Part shown: piece after piece, positions 1 through 11,010 of the stretch
How positions within the stretch are numbered: position 1 is the stretch's first letter
How the letters are laid out: the number at the start of each line of letters is the position of its first letter
Assembly: GCA_944548615.1 (NCBI GenBank)
Contig: OX155964.1
Coordinates: forward strand, 16,170,484-16,234,483
Origin: Micropterix aruncella
Lineage: Eukaryota; Arthropoda; Insecta; Lepidoptera; Micropterigidae
Direction: 5' to 3'
Length of the DNA: 64,000 nt
Notes under the pieces: generated by a model
Told to the model about the DNA's origin: nothing
Databases searched by the model: none
What the model saw: the letters and a program-made list of their open reading frames with translations, nothing else
Translations under genes and position numbers: made by a program

Positions 1-454
1 AATATTCAAATCAATGATAAAAGCGAAGCAAACGAAGTGATGTAAACAAGCGTTAATAATTTAGTAAAAACTGGAAATAATATTCTAGTTCGGTACAAAA
101 AAAAAACAATCAAAATGTATAGTTTGTTAAATTGATTTTCTAAGGATTGGACGTAGAGCATTACTAAAAAATAGAAGAATTAAGATGTCTCATGATGTCT
201 CATGATTAAGATGTCTCAATATGTCTCATGATTATTAAAATTGTAATAAAAAGGCGAGTCAAACTAGAATAAATAAAAATAACAAGACAAAATCGTTAAG
301 TTATATTAGTTACAATAGTTCAGTTGTATTAAAATATTGTAGTAAAAGGAAATATCCAACCCAGAATTAATTAAAACAATTAGAAAAAAATAAAATTTAA
401 AGTAAAATAGTCAAGTTATAATTTTTTGGTGTAAAAACATAGCTATTACTTTGT

Positions 455-720
455 GTAGAACGAGGATCTCTCGGAGAAAGTCCAACGGAGAGCGACCAAC
501 ATGCCAATGGGTTTTAAAAAGCTGGCATACACAGAAAGACTTCGAAGATTATAACTGCCCATACCCAAGAATCTTCAACCTTATTTTTTTATTAATCGTT
601 ACGCAGAAACACATGCATCTCGATTGTACAACAATCCTAGGAAACTTTTCGTAACCAAGCGGTTTGTGTACCAGTAGAAGCGTGTAATGTCAACTCATTA
701 AACAAAACTAGAAATATATT
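455..720 (+). mobile_element. LINE fragment, C-terminal end of reverse transcriptase ORF
   Basis: Translation across this stretch gives EDLSEKVQRRATNMPMG followed by FKKLAYTERLRRL. This is the familiar region near the C-terminus of Jockey/CR1-type reverse transcriptases (EKVQRRATK..PG.K.LSYEERL..L). It is followed after frame changes by ASRLYNNPRKLF, matching the downstream HS.KLF block. The frame is broken, no catalytic motif is present and no full 5' part is seen, so this is a dead 5'-truncated copy. The exact boundaries are not visible. Confidence 0.6.
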
Positions 721-2139
721 TTTTTTAATTGCTATAAGTAAACTAAGTGGTAAATTGAGACATATCAGCAATCATATTGCATGTTTGTAAAACCTAATAA
801 TAAAATAGACTATATTTTAATGAAGCAGAAAATCTTATTAAAAACATTAACACTATTTATCAAAGGATGTTACAATAAACTTTATTTGACAGTGATCATC
901 GAATGCAGGAATATTCAAACACTTTCCTCTTGTATATTGTTTGACATATATACAACTCAGTCGCCTCTTTAATAAGAAATACAACGTTAAATTCATTGTT
1001 TGGAAGATAGCACCGAACATAATCAGGTGATAATGACGATTTGAGTTTCAGTTGGTTTTCAGTGGTCCGACAACCGCACTTGGCTCTCCATATGGAGCAT
1101 TTGTATGTGACTCATTATATTCTTTCATGCCTGCATGTCCTGTGGCCAGCTCACATCAAATGCTATTTGCAGAATCCACGAAGGTCGCGTCCCGCATATC
1201 TTGTAATTCTCTTTCTTTTTGCGAATAATGCTGGGCATGCACAGACCATACGTTCCGCTGTCCTCCTCCATTCCGAATCCCTGACAAGTTGCCTCATCCA
1301 CGATGCCTAGAATGTGTACGTGCCTACTATTATTCGCAAGTTTATTCTAGAGAGACCCAAGCAGTACCTTGTCAGCCGGAGGTTAGATTTTACAAAAGCT
1401 GTCTTTGCTTGCCTGCATTTTGCAGTTCTTCAACTATGCTTTACCCATCTCTAAGTATGTAACTAATAGCCTGTTCTAAACAAAATGTATCCAGTTGTTT
1501 TGCCGTAGTTATTCTATAGGCCTTAACTATTGCAATATTATTTTCGCTCTGGCAGCATCCTGTTTCATAAAAAGGTCTAGTGGGGATAAGCCTGCGATAA
1601 TCTTAAAAGTCTATGTCGGTACTATTTTCATGGCACGTGTTATTCTCATAAAGCAGTATCACCAAAAAACTAGCAGTGAATGACTGGAGATACCATGGTC
1701 AATTCTGTCCACTTTAACGATTTGTTAACCGTCGATAATATTCTACCGATAGCCATTAATACGGACCTCCTACTACCTATTGATGAAGTCCTTCGGTTGA
1801 AGCTGAACACCATAAAGACCAAGTAAATGATAGTCAGTAAAGCACTTATAAAATAACCATTAGTCGCGTCTTACGAAATAGTAGACAAGTGGGTGTTTCG
1901 TGACCATATCAGCTTCGAATATAGATAAACAAGCTTTTTTGTGTTCACTAGTTAATGGAGTTAATGGAAAAATATCGGAAAGTAGATCTCGGATCTTTAT
2001 GTCGCATGGAGGCGCTAGAACGAAAAGAAGTGACATGACTCCGTAGCAGAATTGTGAAGCAATACCTTGCACAGGCATTCTACATTCGGACCCTCTATAC
2101 TCTTCTCTCCATTTTCCAATACAAGCATGGGCTCTAAAC
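721..2139. other. No recognisable gene
   Basis: AT-rich sequence with only short chance frames. Around 1690-1826 a short frame reads VNSVHFNDLLTVDNILPIAI and onward to a stop. It could be debris of a transposon polyprotein, but I cannot assign it. Nothing else is supported. Confidence 0.4.
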
Positions 2140-2865
2140 ACAGTAGAGTGGTGTCGACTACGACGGGCGAACCCGTCATCCCAGGCTGGTATAACGATAT
2201 GGATCGTTCTTTCAGCCGTGGGATGAGCGTAGAAGACTTGGCGACAAGACTATCTACTGTCTAGTTCCCCAGCAAACCGTTAGAGACCGACGCCTTACGG
2301 CGAGGCACCGGAAAGGTACTCAGCGGGAAGCATCACCTCCTTAACTACCAGTTTTGGGAGGATATCTCCGTCCGGAACTAACCTTCAGGATACCCTCGTC
2401 CTCCCGACTGGTTACGAGTCTGAAGTCGCTTACGCGACCTCTACTTGTTGTATTACAGCGGTAATTCAGTTATAATTTATCGCGGACCTGGGCGTTCTTT
2501 GCCTGTAGTGCCACACGAGATCGAGTGGTCCAAGGTCATTTCAAGAGTATGATGACAACAGGTCAACATCCACCCCCGCTGCTTAGGAAACAGTGTATTT
2601 CCATAGTCTCAAGACCCCTTCAGCAATTAAACAGAATGCACAACCGATTGGCTTCGCCGACCGGTGCGCAAACCGTCCAGTGGCGCCGGGATGCAATCCC
2701 GCCAGGAGGAACCGGTCCACCAGCTCTGAGACCTGAGACACGGGAGTCTTACCCGGGGTAGCCTTCTGAATAGGAGCTGAATCGTGAGTTCAGGCGATCC
2801 GAGAACAAAATGGATCTTGTGGCCTAAGCTGCACGAATCCTTTCACCACCGGGCTCTAAACACAG
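2140..2865 (+). repeat. Dispersed GC-rich repeat family G, copy 1 (diverged)
   Basis: It starts with a block containing ACGGGCGAACCCGTCAT and GAGCGTAGAAGACTTGG. It continues through an internal segment (CTGGTTACGAGTCTGAAG, TATCGCGGACC) and ends near 2830 in a piece related to the 'provide-and-hear' end block seen at 27570-27635 (CAGAATGGGTCTTCGTGGCC). The same order of blocks is found at 26990-27635, 58970-59385 and, inverted, at 34022-34710 and 37430-37680. The family stands out by being much richer in G+C than its surroundings. I do not recognise it as a named transposon. This copy is the most diverged of the long ones. Confidence 0.6.
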
Positions 2866-3449
2866 TCGCCGTATTATAGAATAGAAAGAAAGAGAGCATC
2901 AGCGAGTTGAATGCGGAACAGCAAATCCCGAGCAGTTCAGGATTTGTATAGGGACTTGATTCGGGAAATATATCAATATATCATTCAAATTCCTCGTTAA
3001 CGTGAGCGATCGGAGCACTGTGGACCTGAGGTAACGATTGAAATTATATTAATAAATCTGGAAAATCTAAAGGGTTAAGTAAAAAGCCATGGCTTCGCAA
3101 CTAATCAACTAACCGATCAAGATCCTCGTTGTTATTAGTTACTGCCACCATTGGCTCACTATGATCGGTCTGCGTACGGGTGATAACTGCAGCTGTGAAA
3201 ATTAACACCTACGCCCGAGATGAACAAAGCATACAAAATCGACCATAATTTAGAGCCTTATTGTAAGCATCTCGTGACTTACCTTATATACCAGAAGGCA
3301 AGTTCACCTAGATCATTACGGACGTATCATTACCTTCTACCTACGACCAATAAGGTAGCTGGCGAATCAACAGCAGGAATAAGTAGAAAGCTAGGTTACG
3401 TAAGCTTAGCCAGCAAGGGAGAATGATCTAACTAAACAGATAAGGCGTT
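2866..3449. other. No recognisable gene
   Basis: Unassigned sequence between the G repeat and a LINE 3' end. The 3220-3426 frame has no recognisable motif and I treat it as chance. Confidence 0.4.
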
Positions 3450-3712
3450 TTACTCACTGTAGGAATATTACTCGAGTGAAGTCTAAAATGCTTTGGTGGC
3501 TAAAGTATTTAATGATCTCTGCATTTTGTCTCGTATTTCTTCTTTTTACATTATTCTTGTGTTTTTTCTTCGTTTTGTTTTGTTTATTTTACCTTTTCTT
3601 TACGATAAAAAAATGTTTGTTTGTTAATATGTATGAATGTTCTGAATCTGTATCTGACTTGTATACCAGTATACTAATAAAATGAATATGAATATGAATA
3701 TGAATATAAACA
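3450..3712 (+). mobile_element. LINE 3' end with GAATAT-type tail
   Basis: A T-rich 3'-UTR-like stretch ends in AATAAAATGAATATGAATAT and a short tandem repeat of GAATAT. Short simple-repeat tails of this kind terminate several LINE copies in this window (for example near 6430, 30100, 35940 and 38800). The coding part is not recognisable here. Assignment as a LINE end rests on the tail only. Confidence 0.4.
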
Positions 3713-4403
3713 ATCAAATAACCCACCCTACCTATACGAACGTACTTGATATGTCCACTTTATTATCGCCCGCACGCAACAAAACGTATCCCGTACGTTC
3801 AAGTAAAAAAAAAAACAAAAAACATAATAAAAAGCCAAAACGTCACGTCAAATTGTTCCTACGAATCTAAATACAATAAAGGGTCATAAATAGGTCGATT
3901 GTTTAAAAAATATTTCTAGTATATTGTAAACAAGTATTGTTATTAATAAATCTAATTTAAAAAAAACGATTTTGTACCTACTTTTTAATAATAACCTAAT
4001 GGAAGGGCGGTTAATCGAAGAAAATTAGTGCGGCAACTTTGCCATTAATAAATAAATAAATAAAACCTTATTTGCACTGAAAAACATAAAATAATAAAAG
4101 ACGAGCTTATATCCACATGGAAATATCTTACAACTAACCTAATTATACAGTGCAGTGGTACATGGATGCGTTATTAAATAAAAAATGTTATAATAAACAA
4201 ATAGGTTATTTTGCATAAAATACAAACTATATTCAAAACTATATTTAAAACTATATCTTATCTTAACCGCTTAAATGCTAATACCACCGATCGGTGGTTT
4301 TTCCTCTGCGACAACTCGCGGGCGGCCGATCTCCGTACTTATGCAATTATGTAATTATATGGAAAATAAATTAATAGTTTTAAAAGAACACTAAAAACAC
4401 GCT
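3713..4403. other. AT-rich intergenic sequence
   Basis: No coding region is supported. There is a 16-bp perfect palindrome ACCACCGATCGGTGGT near 4285 and an (AATA)n stretch near 4050. Confidence 0.4.
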
Positions 4404-4625
4404 TTTGGGCTATGATACGATATTCACATACACACGGCTATGATACGATATTCCATCATGGAATGTCAGTGCCTATCTTCCGGCTTCATCATCAGACCTT
4501 GAAACCTAATCGTGGTCAAAGTTCATTCCAAGATTTTTCTAACAAGTCCAAACACAGCTATGATACGATGTTCCATCATGAAGTTTCAGCTCATTTCTTC
4601 CGACTCCATCATCAGATTAGTTCCA
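4404..4625 (+). repeat. Short tandem repeat, about 120-bp unit
   Basis: The string GCTATGATACGAT recurs near 4408, 4438 and 4558. The last two are followed by similar text (TTCCATCATG, then a block containing TTCCG and TCATCATCAGA). This makes roughly two 120-bp units plus a leading partial one. The reading frames over it are repeat artefacts. Confidence 0.55.
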
Positions 4626-4835
4626 CAGTACCATATTATTGTATTGACATCAGAACTATATACAGGTGTCAATTTTCATGACGCTACGACCCTTGGAAGA
4701 TGGTTAAATTAGTTACCTTAGATTCCATTACATAGTTAGTTACATATAGGTCGAACTAATAAAAGCGTGTTAAAAAGTTGCAAACATTGAAAAAGTCACC
4801 ATTATACATTAGTATTCGTGCACTAACACCCGGGT

Positions 4836-4932
4836 GCTAATGGGCCCTTGCTGAGTTGGCCACGAAGACCCATTTTGTTCAGGGTTGGTCACACTCCCTG
4901 AAAGTCTAGGATGCACAGCCCTCCCTTCAGAT
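4836..4932 (-). repeat. Family G end fragment
   Basis: The sequence GCTAATGGGCCC, GTTGGCCACGAAGACCCAT and TTCAGGGTTGGTCACACT matches the block at 34027-34120, which is one end of a full inverted G copy. Only the end block is present. Confidence 0.6.
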
Positions 4933-5010
4933 ATAACTCTTTACTCTCTATCTCGGAAAATGGCCCTTATTGTAGAATAACCTGTTTCATGGGAATCAAA
5001 TATCCCAAAA

Positions 5011-5224
5011 GACCACGAGTACAGACTAAATAAATACCATGATCTCGCAAATGCCGTCACCCGGAACGGCTTCACTGTTCACCTTCACGCGGTGGAAGTT
5101 AGCGCTCGTGGCCTACCAGCCAAATCTCTATTTCGCCACTTCATAGATCTTGATCTCTTTAGGAAAATAATCAACACTTTCCTAGAAAATATCCAAAACC
5201 GCGATTTCCGCATCTCTAATGCAG
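5011..5224 (+). mobile_element. LINE fragment, C-terminal part of reverse transcriptase ORF
   Basis: An uninterrupted frame reads DHEYRLNKYHDLANAV, then FTVHLHAVEVSARGLPAKSL and FRHFIDLDLF. The pattern 'KY..LA......V.....EV.ARGL.A.SL...L..L' is seen downstream of the reverse transcriptase domain in several LINE polyproteins. The fragment is open for about 70 codons but has no start and no catalytic part. It then runs into a GC-rich stretch with the letters of the G repeat (near 5270-5350). I infer an old truncated copy. Confidence 0.5.
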
Positions 5225-5360
5225 GGTGCGCAGCCCTGCGACGTCACACTCTGAAAGCCGGGTCAATAGGCCCGGCTCACATGAAGCCTCGTCGTGGACA
5301 AGGCCCGTCGACTGACCCACAGAATGCGCAATCGTATTTAAGCACCGGATGTTTATAGAG
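5225..5360. repeat. GC-rich repeat piece of unknown family
   Basis: It contains AGGGTGCGCAGCCCTGCGA and CCGGGTCAATAGGCCCGG, a near-palindromic GC block in AT-rich DNA. The words resemble the end block of family G (GGGTGCGAACCTGGG at 34141), but the match is only partial. Confidence 0.35.
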
Positions 5361-5775
5361 CAGCAATCATTACCACTGACACAACTTTGCCACTGACACA
5401 ACTTAAAAACTGGATCGTGTTTAATAATAATTAAGAGGAATTTATTTGATGTTAGGAAACCCTCCCTCATCTTTACCCGTCTTTGCTTGTCCTTATATAC
5501 CGTTCCATTCTTCGATAATTGAGTTGACATATTTTTAATTTCTGTGTTATTGGCATTATTATGTTTATTATATAATTTTACTCATTCATTATGACTACTG
5601 CTTTACAAAAATTACACTTGTCATATATTAATTTGACTACATAAAAATTTTGCCACTCTAAAATATGGCCGTAAGATAGTGCGACTTGGCAATATCAACG
5701 CTGTTGTTTTTTTTTTTTAAATCTTGGTGTGTGCAATCAAGATTTTTTTTTTAAATAAAAAAAACGATCGATGAG

Positions 5776-6455
5776 ATGATGAGAAAAATGTTTGTGCTAG
5801 TAACTCTCACTAAATTCCAGAGTGAGTTAGGAAAACAGGAAAAAAGCCAGAAATCGCGTGTGACAATAAGATCGAAACAAACAAATTTTGCAATACCACT
5901 CAGGAGATCCGCTTTTAGCCAATCCAGTTTCTCTTATTTTGCCCCCCAATTTTATAATTGCCTACCACCAAACATTAAATATAAATTTAGAAATAGTTTG
6001 AGTGCCTACCTCTTAAATTGTAAAAATGCAGATATTGAACACCATATTAGATAATTAAATCTTTATAAAAAAACATCATAGTATAATAATATTTAGTAAT
6101 ACAAATTGATGATTTCGAAATTTGTTTTGTATATTATTAATACATATTAATACTTATTAATACATATATAAATATATATATTAATTTTTATCATGTCTTA
6201 AAATAATTAATAATAGGTTATTGACAATTTTCATGACATTTTCTTACGAATTTTTAATTAGGTAATTAAGATATCTCTGTTACATTAAGTGTGATTTTGT
6301 TTATTTATATAAATATAATATTATGGATTTCTTAGGATAATTAAAATAAATTGTCTACCTTGGAACAGGCGGCAGCCTAGTTAGGTTAAGTCTTTTGTAT
6401 ATTGAACCTACTCATAATTTGAACTCAATAAATAATTTGTATTTGTATTTGATGG
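5776..6455 (+). mobile_element. LINE 3' part: reverse transcriptase C-terminus, 3' UTR and tail
   Basis: The frame at 5776-6054 contains SFSYFAPQFYNCLPPNIK and FRNSLSAYLL, the classic last segment of Jockey/CR1-like reverse transcriptase ORFs ('F...AP.LYN.LP..I.......F...L..YL'). A stop at 6052 is followed by an AT-rich 3' UTR, then a small stem-loop at 6357-6386, an AATAAATAA sequence and a (TTTGTA)n tail. The 5' part is missing, as expected for target-primed insertion. The frame is intact over its 92 codons, so the copy may be fairly young. Confidence 0.65.
6357..6386 (+). other. LINE 3'-UTR stem-loop, copy 1
   Basis: ACCT TGG AACAGGC, loop GGCA, then GCCTAGTT AGGT. ACCT pairs with AGGT, and AAC-AGGC pairs with GCCT-A-GTT around one bulged A. 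It sits about 50 bases before the simple-repeat tail. The same element recurs at 30023, 44491, 52879 and 60623. Confidence 0.5.
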
Positions 6456-6595
6456 CATAACGATTCTAACAGAAGCACGCATTTCTAAATCGGTCCAATC
6501 TTTTAGATATTTTTGTGGAATAAAGAAACGGAAAACATACATAGATGAACCCTGAACACATTACACTCCTTTTTTTCGGCTAGTCCTGTGAAAAA
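6452..6595 (-). mobile_element. MITE family M, 5' fragment (inverted)
   Basis: Reading the minus strand gives the left end of family M. A degenerate ACACGACTGCC-type end is followed by GAGTGTAATG, TTCAGGGTTCATCTATGTATG, TTCCGTTTCTTTATTCCA and an AACCGATT-like block. It joins directly to the tail of the preceding LINE. Only about 145 bp is present. Confidence 0.6.
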
Positions 6596-6931
6596 AAAGA
6601 AGAAGTAATAGAAGGAGACGAAGAAGAAGATAGAATGTTGCCAAATTGCAATGAGGACGTGGGAGGTTATTGAACTTTGTTTGGTCGCGCTGTCGCGGTG
6701 AGCGCGGGCAATGGAGCGACGCGGCGTGTCGTCGACCTGACCCAATGCGGGCGCCCGAGGCTAACCTGGCCGACTAGCGGTAGCGGGACAGTCACCGTGT
6801 CACTGTGTCGACCGACTCCACTCTGTTGACGACGAGCCACACCGTGCGCCATAGATTATGACGCCCTGAACACTGAACCCCTCGCGCAAGGCGGACCATT
6901 ATTTCCCCTTGGTAAATCCATCCGCTATCTG
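6596..6931. other. Unassigned, GA-rich then GC-rich
   Basis: A run of GAAGAAGAAG triplets (6597-6635) is followed by an unusually GC-rich stretch up to 6900 containing GCGCTGTCGCGG and GCGGGCGCCCG-like words. Two short frames overlap on the minus strand but carry no motif. It could be the tail of an RTE-like LINE, which often ends in such GA triplets. Confidence 0.3.
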
Positions 6932-7060
6932 TTTAGGGAGCTAATGGGCCCTGTTGCAGTAAGGGCACCAAGACCCATGTGTAAGGGTCGGTCAAACTCA
7001 CTGGTCGACCCCCACCCGGCAGCCTCCACGCAGAAGTGCGAGCCCTGCGAACCAGTTCTA
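6932..7060 (-). repeat. Family G end fragment
   Basis: GGGAGCTAATGGGCCC, ACCAAGACCCATGTGT, GGGTCGGTCA and GCAGCCTCCACGCA match the end block at 34027-34150. The rest of the repeat is missing. Confidence 0.6.
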
Positions 7061-7064
7061 TTGC

Positions 7065-7598
7065 TGATCTATTGTGTTCGCCACCTACTATAGTTCTGCG
7101 CTAAGCCTCGTGTCATTTAAGAACCGCAACAGGCTTTTGGCGCCAGATTGTTTTACCTCATCAGGTTGGAGGTAATGACCACCCAAGTGGATGTATCTTT
7201 TACGCATCAGCGTGCCACACTCGCATATGAGGTGCAGGGGAGTTTCCTCTTCCCCTTAGCAGAACCTGCAAATTTTTGTGTCTCGGAGCTTGAGGTTGTA
7301 CATGTGTTTGTTAAGGCCATAATGCCCCGTGAGCGCCCTCACCAGTATGCGTAGATTGTTACTATTTAGCGATAAGGCCTCACGGGCCGTCTTAGGGTCG
7401 TAAGCCTCAATTAGCGCTTTGGATTGATTCAACCCTGGCGTGTTGTTCCAGTGGTTGACGGATTGTTCTGAACATATTTGTTTGGGCATTAGGTTTGCAA
7501 AACTCTTTGGTATTCCTCAGCAAGGTTCAGGGCCGTATAACATTCCCTTTGCTCCCGTCTTAGCAAGTTCGGCAACTTTATTACAAGACCTTCGCATT
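7065..7598 (-). mobile_element. R1/I-type LINE fragment: post-RT region and zinc knuckle
   Basis: The minus strand encodes SEQSVNHWNNTPGLNQSK, then NNLRILVRALTGHYGLNKH and KLRDTKICRFC. This is the region after the RNase H domain of R1/I-clade LINEs, ending in a Cys/His knuckle (CRFC...HLICECG in the broken continuation). It is closely related to the copy at 13071-13779 and shares its 3' flank (TTGCTGATCTATTGTG). The frame is broken in the knuckle. The 5' side is cut by the AACCGACTTC element near 7602. Confidence 0.75.
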
Positions 7599-7601
7599 TT
7601 T

Positions 7602-7645
7602 AACCGACTTCAAAAAAAGGAGGAGGTTATCGATTCGGTTGTGTC
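7602..7645 (+). mobile_element. End of AACCGACTTC-type element
   Basis: AACCGACTTCAAAAAAAGG followed by AGGAGGTTATCGATTCGGTT is a widespread lepidopteran repeat end. A related element with both ends is at 62934-63170. The second end of this copy was not found nearby, so its extent to the right is unknown. Confidence 0.55.
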
Positions 7646-8469
7646 AACTTTTTTTTCGTTTGTTACCTCAGAGCTCTGCCATTTATGAACTTGTCATTAT
7701 GCCTCAAAGGTCTGTTTTTTTTCCTCAAGTACCTATTTTTTTCCAAACATCGCTAACGACCAAAGAACTACAATATTTGTGGCGACTTTTCCAATTACAT
7801 TTATTTTCTTTTAGTATGTTTTTAGTATGTTTGATTTCTGTTTGATTGAGTTAAATAATAAAATAATCAAATTTCGGAAAAAGTTGGAACTTTGCATCTT
7901 TATGGACCACATGGACACTTATGGCCCATCAATTTATATAAAATCTATTGAACACATTTTCAAAAAACTTGACATACCTATATATTATTTACGTCGCCCT
8001 TTAACAGTTTCATGTATCAACATTTTCCTTACTCTAACGCGAAGCATATGGTCCTCAATAGGTTAATTTTTCAAAATCAGTTATTCATTTCTCTTTCTCT
8101 CGTTTGTAATTCATAATAATAGACGAAATTAAAAAAAAACTCTATTTCTTTTTATTAGTGCAGCAGCCATGTCATGATTGAATGCGTATACAAAATGTTA
8201 TGTATGTGCTGTTGCCCATTTATGGGAGACATAATATGCCTCATGGTCCCTAAAGGGTAAATTGATTTTGAATTTTGAATTAACCTATTTGAATTAAAAG
8301 TGTTACTTCAAACGGTTTCCCAAATTCAAAATAGCCAGTCTACAAAAATAGCAATTACGTAAAGACCTATTTTAAATTATCGAGAATGACTATTATAGCA
8401 ACTATTGGTCAGCGGGTGACACACTATTAGACAAAATCCGAAATGAGTTTTAAAGACGCTCCGATAACT
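7646..8469. other. Unassigned AT-rich region with one 119-bp-type monomer
   Basis: No coding region is supported. At 8158-8235 a single monomer related to the tandem arrays at 14.2 and 60.8 kb is present (GCAGCAGCCATGTCATGATTG, then GAATGCGTATACAAAA). It is followed by TGATTTTGAATTTTGAATT, which looks like a LINE tail. Confidence 0.4.
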
Positions 8470-8688
8470 GATAAAGTCAAAGAAAGACGCTTACGGCGCG
8501 CGGCAGTACGGTCACGTCCAGCGACGCCCAGATGATCACATGGTGAAGCTTGCCCTAGACCTGTCAACGACGAAACGTGCTCTTGGAAGATCATCCGCTA
8601 ACTGGTTGACGATGGTTAAAAAAGACCCGAGAGAAGCTCAACTCGACGCTGACACAGTACAATATCGTGATCAGTGGAGGAGAATGGG
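8470..8688 (+). mobile_element. RTE-like LINE, C-terminal tail
   Basis: The frame reads YGHVQRRPDDHMVKLALDL, then GRSSANWLTMVKKDPREAQ and YRDQWRRM. This is the end of RTE-type endonuclease-reverse transcriptases ('WYGHV.RR.....V......G.R....RP...W...V..D'). The frame runs on without a stop into the MITE that begins at about 8688, so the 102-codon open frame here is a chimera of two mobile elements and not a gene. Confidence 0.7.
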
Positions 8689-9000
8689 CCCGATTGCGTT
8701 TCTTTGTGAACTAAAACTAAAATTAGTCGAAGCGAACGAGTCTGAGCAATATGTTAGAGCGAAATATGAAACGAACGATCGTCGATTAATACTACCTGCC
8801 GAACTTATACTCGTCCCAATAAATTCGAGCATGTTTCGTACGGTCTAAGATTGACCTTGGCGCGCAGTTTTAATGCGAAAAAGTGACAACCGCTCATCTC
8901 ACACTCCGCTCTAGCGTATTGCCCTGTCTCGTTCACACAGACTAATTTCCGATTTTAGTTCACGGAGAAACACAATCGAGCCGTGTCTGCATAATTTTTA
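8688..9000 (+). mobile_element. MITE family C (GGGCCCGATTGCGTTTC ends), copy 1
   Basis: The left end GGGCCCGATTGCGTTTC and the inverted right end (GTTCACGGAGAAACACAATCG) are complementary over several tens of bases. Each arm also includes a GTTAGAGCG/CGCTCTAGCGT block. Related copies lie at 28400-28745 and 31295-31612. It encodes nothing and is inserted at the end of an RTE-like LINE. Confidence 0.65.
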
Positions 9001-9029
9001 AATAAATTGTACTGACTGTAAAAAAAATG

Positions 9030-9890
9030 AATTTGTAAAAGAGTATAAATATCTGGTTCTAACGATAGATTGTAACATGAATTGGGGCTGGCACGTGAAA
9101 AATATATGTAATAAATTGAGATGGATTCTATATAAGTTCAATCACCTTCAGTATCTTGTAGATAAACCAACATTACGCTTAGTACATCATGCCCTCGCTA
9201 ATGCAGTACTGAGCTATGCTCTCACTTCATTTGGTCGTACTTTTCGCACACGTAGAATAATAAAACTTTTAGTAAATAAAAATGTGTTAACACAATATAA
9301 AAAGAACTATAACTTGTTGTTTAAGCGATGCGATATATTACCTACAAATGAAAAAAATACATACTTACTAGCAATGGAGTACTTTAGAAATTCATAATTT
9401 AAAATACCAATACAGTACAATAGGAATAGTAGAGAAAAAGTCCGTAAAAGATTTGAAGAACCAAGAGCGAACAACTAGGTACTATGGTGAAAGGACGTTA
9501 AAGTACCTCATTCCAAGAATCTTTAATACTATTGTATCTGAGGAAGTCTGTGTAAGCGTGAGCAAACAGATGTTTAAAAAGAGATTAAAAAGCTACCTGT
9601 TGGACGTTTATAGTGAAATGAGTGGTCATAAGTAAATTTGCTATACGTTTCTATAATTTAAGCTTGTAGTAATACTGGCCTAATTAAAGCATGTAGTAAG
9701 ACCAGTAGTAATACTGCTATGCATTGTTTTTTATATTATTAATGTCTTTTTGTATCACAAAATTAGAAGTGTAAGACTAGAAAAATAAGAGTTTGTCTCG
9801 CCAACAAACTGTAAACCAGTTTGGCGAGATTTTACAATTTAAAAAAATGTATTTTTTCTCTGAATAAAAATTAAAAAAAAAAAAAAAAAG
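9030..9890 (+). mobile_element. Jockey/CR1-like LINE, C-terminal half with 3' UTR
   Basis: The frame opens upstream of the first Met with EYKYLVLTIDCNMNWGWHV, the post-catalytic block of the reverse transcriptase ('KYLG..ID..L.W..HV'). It continues through KPTLRLVHHALANAVLSYAL. After a frame break near 9397 it resumes with RTTRYYGERTLKYLIPRIFN and MFKKRLKSYLL, stopping at 9633. The 3' UTR holds a hairpin (9795-9830) and ends in A-rich sequence at 9871-9889. The YADD catalytic part is absent and there is at least one frameshift, so the copy is dead. Confidence 0.75.
9795..9830 (+). other. Hairpin in LINE 3' UTR
   Basis: TCTCGCCAA (9796-9804) pairs with TTGGCGAGA (9821-9829). The interior AACTG/CAGTT can extend the stem around a short TAAAC loop. 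It lies just before the A-rich end of this LINE. Confidence 0.5.
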
Positions 9891-10101
9891 AAGGACAAGG
9901 AAGGCCGACTCCACGTAAATGGGACAAGGTCTAGGAAGAAGAAGAAGAAGACTATTATAGCAACCGCATTATTTACTAAGGGGATTGCAACAAACGAAGA
10001 ATTTATAAGATCTAGAATAGGCTCAGCATCAATACACAAGTGTATCGTAGACTGTTATAAAACACGTTATATAAATGAAACATTGATAACATTCTTCTTT
10101 G

Positions 10102-10487
10102 ATTTTACACCATTGCCCAACACAATTGGGTGTTATATGTTCAGGATTCATCTATGTATGTTTTCCGTTTCTTTATTCCACCATAACTTCTAAACACTCA
10201 AACTGATTTTGAAATATGCAAAATTGTTGGAATAATTATGTCTTACTGAGTCCCATAGGTACCTTAACAATCCAAATATCAAGTAAATAGTTGTCTAAAT
10301 CTCCAAATGTCAATAAATGAGCATATACATATCGTGGTAAGTGTCTAATGAAAGGCCTGATTGAGTGCATTCCGAAAATATATTTGTATCTATATGGGTA
10401 TATATACGTAGAACACACATATTTCATAAAACAAATAAATAGCTATAAATACAGTAGTTCACATTTTGTACCGGCAGTCGTGTTTTT
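10102..10487 (+). mobile_element. MITE family M, near-complete copy
   Basis: About 386 bp. It begins with a degraded ACACCATTGCCCAACAC end, runs through TTCATCTATGTATG and GAGTGCATTCCGAAAATAT, and ends CCGGCAGTCGTGTTTTT. In cleaner copies the start reads ACACGACTGCCCAAC, the inverted complement of the end, so the family has terminal inverted repeats of about 11-15 bp. No protein is encoded. Other copies are at 6452, 12664, 23990, 30245, 34747 and 62527. Confidence 0.7.
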
Positions 10488-10489
10488 CA

Positions 10490-10914
10490 TTCCTTTTAAC
10501 ATATTGACTTGTTCTAAATGATGAATACAAGTCGCTCTTGAAAACGAATTCTTTGCCAGTCCTACCTCAACATTACAATAGAATAGAATGGCAAAACGCC
10601 AACCAATTGTAAAAAAGTAGATAAATAATTGATAGCTGATCCATCACCTTCAAAACGACCTCTTCGCCGTTATGACCCTGTCCTTCCTCAACTCTCGCTT
10701 GGTACCTACGTTTTTTTAAATAATTTCAATTATTCACGCATACGTACGTATCCGTTTTGAATGTCATGTCCAATATTTAAATCAGAGCTACAGCTTGTTA
10801 TTTTTGAATAGACACAGAATTGGCTATAGTTTTCTAATGGCTTACTAAAATGAAACCACAATACCGTGCGAATTAATTGGAACAAAGAGTATTTTTGTTT
10901 GAAAAGTGCTTTAT
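10490..10914. other. Unassigned AT-rich region
   Basis: No motif-bearing frame or repeat boundary was recognised. Confidence 0.4.
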
Positions 10915-10915
10915 T

Positions 10916-11010
10916 GGAGACTAGCTGACCCGTGCCCACTTCGTTGGGCAGTAAAACTTTTTACTTGTGATGAAATTATGAGTGTAGTTCGGTTAGTACT
11001 GTATTTATTT
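10916..11010 (+). mobile_element. Lep1/Helitron-type fragment
   Basis: GGAGACTAGCTGACCCG followed by TGCCCACTTCGTTGGGCA is the typical opening of the short Lep1/Helitron-like repeats in Lepidoptera. The hairpin TGCCCA...TGGGCA is preserved. The other end could not be placed. Confidence 0.5.
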
